Made by a program: the position numbers and the translations under genes. This document shows, piece by piece, positions 24,278-31,315 of a stretch of 64,000 nt of DNA. Origin of the DNA: Chloroflexota bacterium (GTDB lineage: Bacteria; Chloroflexota; UBA11872). Position 1 is the first letter of the stretch. Every line of letters begins with the position of its first letter. Location: assembly GCA_022826485.1 (NCBI GenBank), contig JAJDUU010000034.1, forward strand, positions 1 to 64,000, written 5' to 3'. The notes under the pieces were generated by a model. That model made no database searches and was not told the origin of the DNA. It saw only the letters and a program-made list of their open reading frames with translations.

Positions 24278-25033
24278 GTGAGATTTCCGAATCCGGTCTT
24301 GGCCACGCTGCGCCGAGGCGAAGTGTCCATTGGCTCCTGGCTCAACCTGGCGTCGCCGCTGGCCGCCGAGGTGATGGCGGTGGGCGGCTGCGAGTGGCTG
24401 GTGATCGACGCTGAGCATGCACCGTGGGACTTGGGGATGATCACGGAAGGGCTCCGGGCCATCGAATCGCAGGAGTGCGTGCCGCTGGTGCGGCCCTGGA
24501 CCAACGATCCGGCGTGCTTCGGGCAGATTCTGGACGCCGGCGCCATGGGGCTGGTGGTCCCGCACGTGAGCACGGTCGAGCAGGCCGAGGCCATCGCCGA
24601 AGCCGTGCGTTATCCGCCCCGCGGGCATCGCTCGTCCGGCACCTCGCGCGCCACCATCGACCGCGCTTGGACCGCGCAGGCCAACGACAACCTGATCATT
24701 TGCCCCCAGATCGAGGATCTGGAAGGCGTGGCCAACACCCAGGCGATCATGGAGGTCGACGGCATGGACGTGGCCTACATCGGGCCGTCCGATCTGGCGC
24801 TGTCCATGGGGCTCACCAGCGCCGACATGTTCACGAACGCCGACCACGCGGACGCCATCGCCAGGATCCTGGCCGGGGCGCAGGCCGCCGGCAAGCCGGC
24901 CGGGCTCCCGGCGCCAAACGTGGACCGGGCGCGCGAGCTCATCGCGCAGGGCTTCACGATGATCGACTACTCGAGCGACTACCGCATCTTGCAGGCGGCG
25001 CTAGCGGAGCAACTCGCCGCGGTGCGGGCCTAG
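24278..25033 (+). CDS. HpcH/HpaI-family aldolase/citrate lyase
   Basis: This 251-residue class II pyruvate-type aldolase (metal-dependent TIM barrel) starts at GTG. Motifs include GSWLNLASPLAAEVMA, WLVIDAEHAPWD (metal/His), a PQIEDLEGVAN stretch with the metal-binding Glu, and DVAYIGPSDLALSMG with the second acidic ligand. It likely cleaves or forms 2-keto-3-deoxy acids from plant- or algae-type sugars or aromatics; the exact substrate is unknown. It is followed 18 bases later by a malate/lactate dehydrogenase-like gene, suggesting a short catabolic operon that processes the aldolase product. Confidence 0.92.
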   Translation: MRFPNPVLATLRRGEVSIGSWLNLASPLAAEVMAVGGCEWLVIDAEHAPWDLGMITEGLRAIESQECVPLVRPWTNDPACFGQILDAGAMGLVVPHVSTVEQAEAIAEAVRYPPRGHRSSGTSRATIDRAWTAQANDNLIICPQIEDLEGVANTQAIMEVDGMDVAYIGPSDLALSMGLTSADMFTNADHADAIARILAGAQAAGKPAGLPAPNVDRARELIAQGFTMIDYSSDYRILQAALAEQLAAVRA

Positions 25034-25050
25034 TGGGCGCGGGGGGCGAC

Positions 25051-26073
25051 GTGAGCTACCTGACCACCGACAAGGTCGCCGTGATGGGCGCGGCGGGCGC
25101 CGTGGGCTCGAACCTGGTCCAGGCGCTGCTGTCCACCGGCACGGCCAACACCGTCGCCATGTACGACCCGTACGGGCCGGGCCTGGAGGGCGCGGCGGAG
25201 GAGATCTACCACTGCGCCTTTCCCGAGGCGCAGGTGACCTGGACGACGGACGCGGGCGAGGCGCTGGACGGCGCGGCCTATGTGCTCAGCTCCGGCGGAG
25301 CGCCGCGGCGCGAGGGCATGACGCGCGAGGACCTGCTGCGCGGCAACGCGGAGATCGCGGCGCAGCTGGGACGCGACATCAACGCCCACGCGCCCGAGGC
25401 CAAGCTGGTGGTGATCGTGTTCAACCCGGCCGACGTCACCGGGCTGGTGACCCTGGTGCACTCGGGACTGCGGCCACAGTGCGTGACCACGTTGGCGGCG
25501 CTGGATAGCACCCGCTTGCAGACGCGCCTGGCGCAGCATTTCGGCGTGCCCCAGCACCGCATCGTCGGCTGCCGCACCTATGGCGGACACGGCCAGGAGA
25601 TGGCGCTCTACAAGGGCGCGATTCAGATCGACGGGGTGCCGCTCAACGCCATCGTGAACGACGGCGCTGAGGCTAACGGCGTGGGGTTGGACGCCGACGG
25701 CTGGCAGGCGATCCGCGAGCATGTGCTCGGCGGCGGGGCGCGCGTGATCAAGCTGCGGGGACGCTCGTCGTTCCAATCGCCGGCGCACCTCACCGCGATG
25801 ATGGTGCGGGCGGCCTGCGGCGGCGAGCCGTTCGATTGGCCCTGCGGCGCCTTCGTGACCGGCGAGCCGTACACCAACGTCATGATGGCCATGCCCACGA
25901 CGCTCGGTCCGGGCGGGGTCGCCTGGCGGCTGCCCGAAGGCGACCCGGACGAACGGGCGGAACTCGACGCGGCCTACGCGCACCTACAGCATCTGCGCGA
26001 CGAGACGATCGGCATGGGCCTGATCCCGGCCATCGCCGATTGGGGCTCGGTGAACCCGCACCTGGCGGGCTGA
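25051..26073 (+). CDS. malate/lactate dehydrogenase-family oxidoreductase
   Basis: This 340-residue LDH/MDH-superfamily NAD enzyme starts with KVAVMGAAGAVGSNLVQALL (Rossmann). GAPRREGMTREDLL carries the substrate-loop arginine. NPADVTGLV replaces the usual NPVDxxT. GGHGQEMALY carries the catalytic His. The sequence is divergent enough that the true 2-hydroxy-acid substrate is uncertain. The GTG at 25051 is preferred because a G-run lies four bases upstream; an alternative GTG at 25033 overlaps the aldolase stop. It is convergent with the redoxin gene that follows. Confidence 0.87.
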   Translation: MSYLTTDKVAVMGAAGAVGSNLVQALLSTGTANTVAMYDPYGPGLEGAAEEIYHCAFPEAQVTWTTDAGEALDGAAYVLSSGGAPRREGMTREDLLRGNAEIAAQLGRDINAHAPEAKLVVIVFNPADVTGLVTLVHSGLRPQCVTTLAALDSTRLQTRLAQHFGVPQHRIVGCRTYGGHGQEMALYKGAIQIDGVPLNAIVNDGAEANGVGLDADGWQAIREHVLGGGARVIKLRGRSSFQSPAHLTAMMVRAACGGEPFDWPCGAFVTGEPYTNVMMAMPTTLGPGGVAWRLPEGDPDERAELDAAYAHLQHLRDETIGMGLIPAIADWGSVNPHLAG

Positions 26074-26080
26074 CGCGGGG

Positions 26081-26539
26081 TCAGCCGTAGGTGCGCATCA
26101 GCTCTTCAGGCGTGAGGCGGCCGGCGTTGGTGGCCGAGTAGACGGCCGCCTCGACGCGGCGGTCGGCGTCCAGCACAAAGGCCGTGGCCTGGAAGGCGCG
26201 GCGCCGCTCGAAACGGTAGGCGCCCACCGCGTCGAGGGCGTCGGGATAGGCCAGCTCGCCCACCAGCGGGAATTCAAGCCCCAGGCGCTCCGTCAGCGCC
26301 GCGATGTCCTCGCGCGAGTCGACGGAGAGGCCCACCACGTCGACGCCGATCGCGTCAAGGGTGTCGAGCAACCAGTTGTAGCCGGCCAACTGCCGGCGAC
26401 AGTGCGATCACCAGTGCCCGCGGTAGAACAGCAACGCCGTGCGCCGGTCCCCGAGATCGTCGGGGATTCGGAACGGCGTGCCATCGCCCAGCACGCCCTC
26501 GAGCGTTGGAAACGCATCGCCGAGGTTCAGTCTTGCCAT
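26081..26539 (-). CDS. probable selenocysteine-containing peroxiredoxin/redoxin (UxxC)
   Basis: A 152-residue AhpC/TSA-family redoxin is recovered only if the in-frame UGA at 26408-26410 is read through. The N-terminal part (MARLNLGDAFPTLEGVLGDG) and the C-terminal part (GVDVVGLSVDSREDIAALTE to the end) share one frame with no shift. The UGA falls at residue 44 in FYRGHW-U-SHCRRQLAGY. Cysteine homologues have FYRG.WCPxC there, so UGA replaces the redox-active cysteine and Cys47 remains as partner. A hairpin meeting bacterial SECIS rules follows directly (26381-26397). An AGGGGAG ribosome site lies seven bases before the ATG at 26539. The alternative is a nonsense mutation or sequencing error. 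It is divergent from a glutaredoxin gene. Confidence 0.75.
26381..26397 (-). promoter_or_regulatory. putative bacterial SECIS element
   Basis: On the minus strand GCCGGC pairs with GCCGGC around the loop AGTTG. A further TGT/ACA extension pairs beyond one mismatch. The loop begins 16 bases after the UGA and has a G in its first two positions. These are features expected of a bacterial selenocysteine insertion element that SelB would bind; the match is by eye only. Confidence 0.5.
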
Positions 26540-26700
26540 GTCGATGCTCCCCTTTCGTTCGCCACAGTATGACCGACCGCCGTTCGTGGTGAGCCAGTCG
26601 AACCACGAACGAATTCACCGCCATTACCGGCGGCGGTCCCGATTTGACACAATTGGGCGACGACCTTCCCGGTCCGCCGGGATTCTCCTGGAGACAAGCC

Positions 26701-27048
26701 ATGGCAACGCAGTCCACACCCGAGATCGTGGCGTATCTGAAGCCCGTATGCGGCTGGAGCGCCGGCGTCCGCGCCGTCTTCGACAAGTACGAGCTGGCCT
26801 ACGAGGACCGGGACATCATCAACAACCCGCTGAACTACCAGGAAATGGTGATCAAGAGCGGCCAGCCGCTGTCGCCGTGCGTGGTGGTGGACGACCGCAT
26901 GCTGGCCGACGTCAGCGGCGAAGAGGTCGAGGCCTGGCTGGCCGACAAGGGCTACATCGCCAAGAACAACCTGCCCACCCCAGTCCCCATCGACCGCGCC
27001 TGCGCCGACGAGGTTCACGCGGCCAACGTCTCGTTCGAGGACATGTAG
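26701..27048 (+). CDS. monothiol-type glutaredoxin
   Basis: This 115-residue thioredoxin-fold protein has the active site CGWS (Cys17, Ser20) and the glutathione-site segment GQPLSPCVVVDDRMLADVSGEEVEAWL. Monothiol glutaredoxins often carry Fe-S clusters or reduce glutathionylated proteins. The C-terminal extension NLPTPVPIDRACADEVHAANVSFEDM is unusual. The DNA encoding its last 20 residues is duplicated at 29019-29082, beyond the toxin-antitoxin genes. The ATG has GGAGA about eight bases upstream. Confidence 0.88.
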   Translation: MATQSTPEIVAYLKPVCGWSAGVRAVFDKYELAYEDRDIINNPLNYQEMVIKSGQPLSPCVVVDDRMLADVSGEEVEAWLADKGYIAKNNLPTPVPIDRACADEVHAANVSFEDM

Positions 27049-27052
27049 CGCC
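26989..27052 (+). repeat. direct repeat, left copy (glutaredoxin 3' end)
   Basis: These 64 bases run from the IDRACADEV codons through the stop. They match 29019-29082 with two differences seen by eye. The two copies bracket the ImmA/IrrE and DUF4411 genes. Confidence 0.88.
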
Positions 27053-27212
27053 CGAGCGGCTCACTGCCTGGCGGATGCGAATCGCTGGGGGCCGGGTGTC
27101 CGGCTAGCCCGACGCCGGGAAGAACTACAACCGTCGGAGTTCGGTTGCGGGCGGCTGCTTTCTATAATTTCGGCCAGCCTGACGCCGATTGCCGGTGGGG
27201 AGTAGGAGCGCA

Positions 27213-28370
27213 TTGAGCAGGCTAAGGGTTACCTTGCAGCCCGCCGTGCTGCGTTGGGCCAGAGAGCGGGCGGGACTAGATGTGGCCAAGCTCGCCGCGA
27301 AGTTTCCTGTCCGGCCGGAGCGTGTGACCGACTGGGAGACCTCGGGCAGCATCACGATGGCTCAGGCCGACAAGCTAGCTCGCTGCACCTACACCCCGGT
27401 GGGTTACCTGTACCTGAGCGAACCACCCGAGGACCGTTTGCCAATAGCCGACTTCCGCACCCCCAGCGCCGAATCACACCGCCGGCCAAGTCCGAATCTT
27501 CTAGAAACCGTGCATCTCATGCAGCGCCGCCAGGCGTGGATGCGCGATGACATCATTGAGGAAGGCGGCGAATCGCTGCGATTTGTTGCGTCCCACGACC
27601 TGGATTCTTCACCAGAGCACGTGGCAGCGGCTATGCACGACGCCCTCGGCCTCGCGCGCGGTTGGGCGGCAGCCGACGGTGCGTGGTCCGGCGCCCTCAG
27701 ACGTCTCCGGAACCAGGTTGAGCGTGCTGGTGTACTGGTGGCCTTCAATGGAATTGTAGGGAACAACACCCACCGCAAACTCGACCGTGATGAATTTCAA
27801 GGATTTGCGCTTGTGGACGAATATGCTCCACTTGTCTTTGTTAACAGTGCGGACTTTGTGGCTGCTCAGATGTTCACGCTTTGCCACGAATTGGCGCATA
27901 TCTTCATCGGGGAAGCTGGCATATCCAAGTTTGAAGCGCTTCAACCATCGGATCATGTCATCGAAGAGTTCTGCAATCAGACTGCCGCCGAGTTTCTGGT
28001 GCCTAGCGACGACCTTCGCCGGTTGTGGAGCGAGGCCAGTTACCGGGACGACACATACGACGCCATAGCCCGGCACTTCAAGGTCAGTCAATTGGTGGCC
28101 GCGCGGCGGGCGCAGGACGTCGAATTGATCAGTCGGAATGAGTTTCTCGACTTTTACGAACGCTTTCGGGCAGGTGAGCGCCAGCGGGGTCGTCCCAGTG
28201 GGGGGAACTTCTGGAACACCCAAAACACCCGAATCGGGCGCCGGTTTGAGGAGGCCATAGTCCGAGCCGTTCGTGAAGACCGCCTGCTGTACCGCGAGGC
28301 TTACGCTCTCACGGGGCTCAAAGGCGAGACATTCGAGCGGTTGATCGCGAGGAACAGCACACAGCTGTGA
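27213..28370 (+). CDS. XRE-type HTH / ImmA-IrrE metallopeptidase (antitoxin-regulator)
   Basis: This 385-residue protein combines a DNA-binding N-terminus with a zinc peptidase domain. A helix-turn-helix lies at about 10-50 (RWARERAGLDVAKLAAKF...VTDWE). The peptidase motif FTLCHELAHIFIG is at about 220-232, with HExxH-type ligands as HELAH. A downstream acidic ligand is likely in EEFCNQTAAEFLVP. I chose the TTG at 27213 with TAGGAG five bases upstream; earlier in-frame alternatives exist. Its stop overlaps the DUF4411 start (GTGA), a classic toxin-antitoxin arrangement. The gene is more AT-rich than its neighbours. Confidence 0.85.
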   Translation: MSRLRVTLQPAVLRWARERAGLDVAKLAAKFPVRPERVTDWETSGSITMAQADKLARCTYTPVGYLYLSEPPEDRLPIADFRTPSAESHRRPSPNLLETVHLMQRRQAWMRDDIIEEGGESLRFVASHDLDSSPEHVAAAMHDALGLARGWAAADGAWSGALRRLRNQVERAGVLVAFNGIVGNNTHRKLDRDEFQGFALVDEYAPLVFVNSADFVAAQMFTLCHELAHIFIGEAGISKFEALQPSDHVIEEFCNQTAAEFLVPSDDLRRLWSEASYRDDTYDAIARHFKVSQLVAARRAQDVELISRNEFLDFYERFRAGERQRGRPSGGNFWNTQNTRIGRRFEEAIVRAVREDRLLYREAYALTGLKGETFERLIARNSTQL

Positions 28371-28885
28371 CCGAGCGCGCAGGAGCAGGATTTCTGGTCG
28401 ACTCCAGTGTGCTCATCGAGGCGTATCGCCGCTACTACGGCTTGGACATTTGCCCAGGATTCTGGGACTGCTTGCTCCATCACTGCAGTGATCAGCGCTT
28501 GCTGAGCATCGACCGAGTTCGTGAAGAACTCAAGCAGGGTGGAGGTCCGTTGGCCGATTGGGCAAACCTGAGGGCGAGCGACTTGTTCGCCTCGTCCAGA
28601 GAGCCGCCAGTCGTCACCGAGTATGGAAACGTCATGGCTTGGGTCTACGGAAGCGGCCAGTTCCTTGGTCAGGCGAAGGCTGACTTCGCCTCAGGTGCCG
28701 ACGGCTGGCTTGTTGCATATGCGAGGGTTCACGGGAGAACCTTGGTGACGCAGGAGGTCTATAACCCAAGTATCAAGAAGAGAGTGCCCTTACCCAATGT
28801 CTGTCGCGAGTTCGGAGTAGACACTACCCATACGTTCAGGATGCTACGGGTGCTTGACGCGGCGTTCCATTGGGCGACGCCGTGA
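28367..28885 (+). CDS. DUF4411 PIN-like toxin
   Basis: This 172-residue PIN-fold-like protein begins FLVDSSVLIEAYRRYYGLDICPGFWD, the DUF4411 signature with the first catalytic Asp12. Other acidic residues are in DRVREELKQGG and ADGWLVAYARVHG, and VTQEVYNPSIKKRVPLPNVCREF matches the family end. DUF4411 proteins are treated as ribonuclease toxins, paired with ImmA/IrrE-type HTH partners. The GTG start overlaps the antitoxin stop. The pair lies between two copies of the glutaredoxin gene end. Confidence 0.85.
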   Translation: MTERAGAGFLVDSSVLIEAYRRYYGLDICPGFWDCLLHHCSDQRLLSIDRVREELKQGGGPLADWANLRASDLFASSREPPVVTEYGNVMAWVYGSGQFLGQAKADFASGADGWLVAYARVHGRTLVTQEVYNPSIKKRVPLPNVCREFGVDTTHTFRMLRVLDAAFHWATP

Positions 28886-29018
28886 GCGCGACCAGCGACA
28901 AGGGCGCACCGCGCATCGCACAGTTGTGCGAATTGCCTGTAGTCGCCTGGCATGGAGTGACGGCGCGTTCCCTGCAGCTCGGCTGCCACAGCTATATGAC
29001 TTGCCGACGCTGATCCTG

Positions 29019-29082
29019 ATCGACCGCGCCTGCGCCGACGAGGTCCACGCGGCCAACGTCTCGTTCGAGGACCTGTAGCGCC
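29019..29082 (+). repeat. direct repeat, right copy (glutaredoxin 3'-end remnant)
   Basis: The translation LPTLILIDRACADEVHAANVSFEDL repeats the glutaredoxin C-terminus with few changes and keeps its stop codon; similarity begins near 29001. It has no active-site part. The rest of the 28886-29296 gap shows no gene I recognise. Confidence 0.88.
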
Positions 29083-29335
29083 GGACGCACAACCCAATCC
29101 GCCTCGCGCGGCTTGGCGCGTCGGCTCCTGCTCCGAGTCGAAGCCGCGCGAGACGATTGGCGCAATCTGACGCCGCATCCCCGAGCAGCGGGCATCCGGC
29201 CGCGTCGTTACCCTAGTGATCGATTCGTTGCCGCGTGTACGCTAGGCGGGCCGGCCGGCAGAGTCGGCCCGCGTTTCCCGGATCGAGACTTCTTTCCTGC
29301 GCCCCATTCGCCCCTTCGTCGTAGCCGTCGCCTTA

Positions 29336-31315
29336 TTGCTCGTGGCGGTCTTCTCGGCTCCCGCCGCCGCGCGGGAGCTGGGATTCGGCGTTTCGGCCAC
29401 GGCTCAGGTGACGGCGGTTCGCTACTACGGCGAGCTGCGGCACAACATCCTGGACCTATCGGGAACGTTCACCAACGGCGCCTCCTATGAGGCCAACTTC
29501 CTGGCGAACTTCGATCGGACCGGCGGCGTCGAGCGCTGGGGGTTCCCGACGTCGGAGATCTTCGAGGAGACCCGCGGCACGCTGACGCAGTACTACCAGC
29601 GCGGCGTCGTCGATTGGCGGCCGCCGCCGCAGGGTGGACGCCACACGTTCCAGCGCCGCCTGGCGTGGGACCACCTGGGCGGCGGTCTCGGCGGGTCGGT
29701 GGACCAAGGCGTGGAGCCGGGCTTGACCAACCCACATGCGGGCGAGGTCCTGGGTCCGTGGGGCCACAAGGTGGCGAACGTTTCGGTGGAGGGCGTCGAA
29801 ATCGGGTTCGCGGACTTCTTCCACCGGCTGGGCGGCGTGCACTCCTTCGGCTATCCCAAGACGGACGCGCGACGCGACAATCACGACCAGGCCGTGCTGC
29901 ACGACCCCGGCCGTCCGGTGGACGGCCGCATTCGCCAGTACTTCCAGGCGGCCGTGCTGGAGTTCCACCCGGAGTCTGAGGTGGCGCCGGTCAAGCTCCG
30001 CCTACTCGGGGACACCCTGCGCAATCGAAAGTACCCCGACAACGCGTGGGAGCAATATCGGGCGTTCACGTCCAAGCCGCCCTTCAGCGTCGGCGACCAC
30101 GCGCGCCTCCACCTGCTCGGGGAGGGCGCCGCGGACGCGGAGGTCGGAACCGTGTCCGGCACCGTGGAGTCCCTGCAACCGTCGTTGCTGCGCATCGAGA
30201 CCGACCGGGGCTGTGGCTCCGGCTTCTTCGTCACCGACGACGGCTATGCCGTCACCAACTGGCATGTGATCGAGGGCGCCCAGTCGATCATGACCACGAC
30301 CTTCAGCCAGCAGCGGGCCACGGCCACGGTGGTGGCCGCCGATGCCGAGGTCGACCTGGCGCTGCTGGCCGTCGACGGGCTGACCAGCTCGGCGCCGGTC
30401 ACCTGGGGCAGCTCGGCCAGCGTGGCGCTCGGGTCGCAACTCGTCGCCATGGGCTACGGCGCCACGCTGACGGGCGAAGGACCGACCTGCGCGGTCAGTC
30501 CAACCGTGACCACGGGCTTGCTGTCGAACCGCATCGACCTTCCCGGCGGGAGCTACCTGCAGACCGACGCCGCACTCAATCCGGGCAACAGCGGCGGGCC
30601 GGTCGCGACCCTGGACGGCAACGTGGTCGGGATTACGCTCGGGTCGCTGCGCGGCCTGCAAAACACCAACTTCCTGATCCCGAGCGAGCGCGCCGTGCCT
30701 CTGATTGTCTCCTGGCTGGAGACCATCAGCAGCGGCGGCGAGGCATCCATTCCGTCTCCGCGGCCCACTCTGCTCTTCAGTCGATCCCGCCTTGAATGTC
30801 ACGACAGCTACGAGGACGATACGCCGCCCGCCTATGCCTATGGCCGCGAGCTGACGCTACAGGCAACGGTCGTGCTGCACGAGAAGCCAGGCAAGAAGGT
30901 TCCGATCATCGATATCAATCTGCGCAGCGCCCATGATGAAGGCTGGGAACGCCACGACCGCATCACCATTGGCAAACATGGCAGACAGAGCATCCCGGAC
31001 ACCGAGAGCTTTGCCCTGACGTGGGACCGGCATGCCAACGACGCGAGCGACATCGTTGGCGCGTGGGCCTGGGGGGAGATTCCCGCCATCGCCTACGGCA
31101 CGCCGTTTTCAGTTCGCTTCACCTATAACGACGGCTGGGTCAGCCTTTCGATAGACGGTGTGACCGTGCTGTTGGGGGAAGACCTGCCCTATGGCGCCGA
31201 GGCATTCGTGAGCTTGGAATGCCTGAACTGGGGGGAAGGCGGCCGCGTCACCTTCACGAACGTGCGGCTGGAGGGCTATCCGCTGGCACCGCCAACGGCG
31301 TTGCGGGCTGCCTAG
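29336..31315 (+). CDS. secreted trypsin-like serine protease with N-terminal YF/FEF-type modules
   Basis: This 659-residue exported protein has a signal peptide ending SAPAAARE. Residues 45-220 hold two modules with ERWGFPTSE...LTQYYQRG and HSFGYPKTD...RQYFQAAVLEFHPES, of a type frequent in Chloroflexota secreted proteins. A trypsin domain follows with His in TNWHVIEG, Asp in EVDLALLAVDG and Ser in PGNSGGPV. The C-terminal 180 residues look like a beta-sandwich (lectin-like). The annotated TTG start cuts the signal peptide; the full one (LRPIRPFVVAVALLLVAVFS) would need CTG at 29297, since no ATG, GTG or TTG exists upstream. It converges with pheT, and the stops share CTAG. Confidence 0.87.
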   Translation: MLVAVFSAPAAARELGFGVSATAQVTAVRYYGELRHNILDLSGTFTNGASYEANFLANFDRTGGVERWGFPTSEIFEETRGTLTQYYQRGVVDWRPPPQGGRHTFQRRLAWDHLGGGLGGSVDQGVEPGLTNPHAGEVLGPWGHKVANVSVEGVEIGFADFFHRLGGVHSFGYPKTDARRDNHDQAVLHDPGRPVDGRIRQYFQAAVLEFHPESEVAPVKLRLLGDTLRNRKYPDNAWEQYRAFTSKPPFSVGDHARLHLLGEGAADAEVGTVSGTVESLQPSLLRIETDRGCGSGFFVTDDGYAVTNWHVIEGAQSIMTTTFSQQRATATVVAADAEVDLALLAVDGLTSSAPVTWGSSASVALGSQLVAMGYGATLTGEGPTCAVSPTVTTGLLSNRIDLPGGSYLQTDAALNPGNSGGPVATLDGNVVGITLGSLRGLQNTNFLIPSERAVPLIVSWLETISSGGEASIPSPRPTLLFSRSRLECHDSYEDDTPPAYAYGRELTLQATVVLHEKPGKKVPIIDINLRSAHDEGWERHDRITIGKHGRQSIPDTESFALTWDRHANDASDIVGAWAWGEIPAIAYGTPFSVRFTYNDGWVSLSIDGVTVLLGEDLPYGAEAFVSLECLNWGEGGRVTFTNVRLEGYPLAPPTALRAA

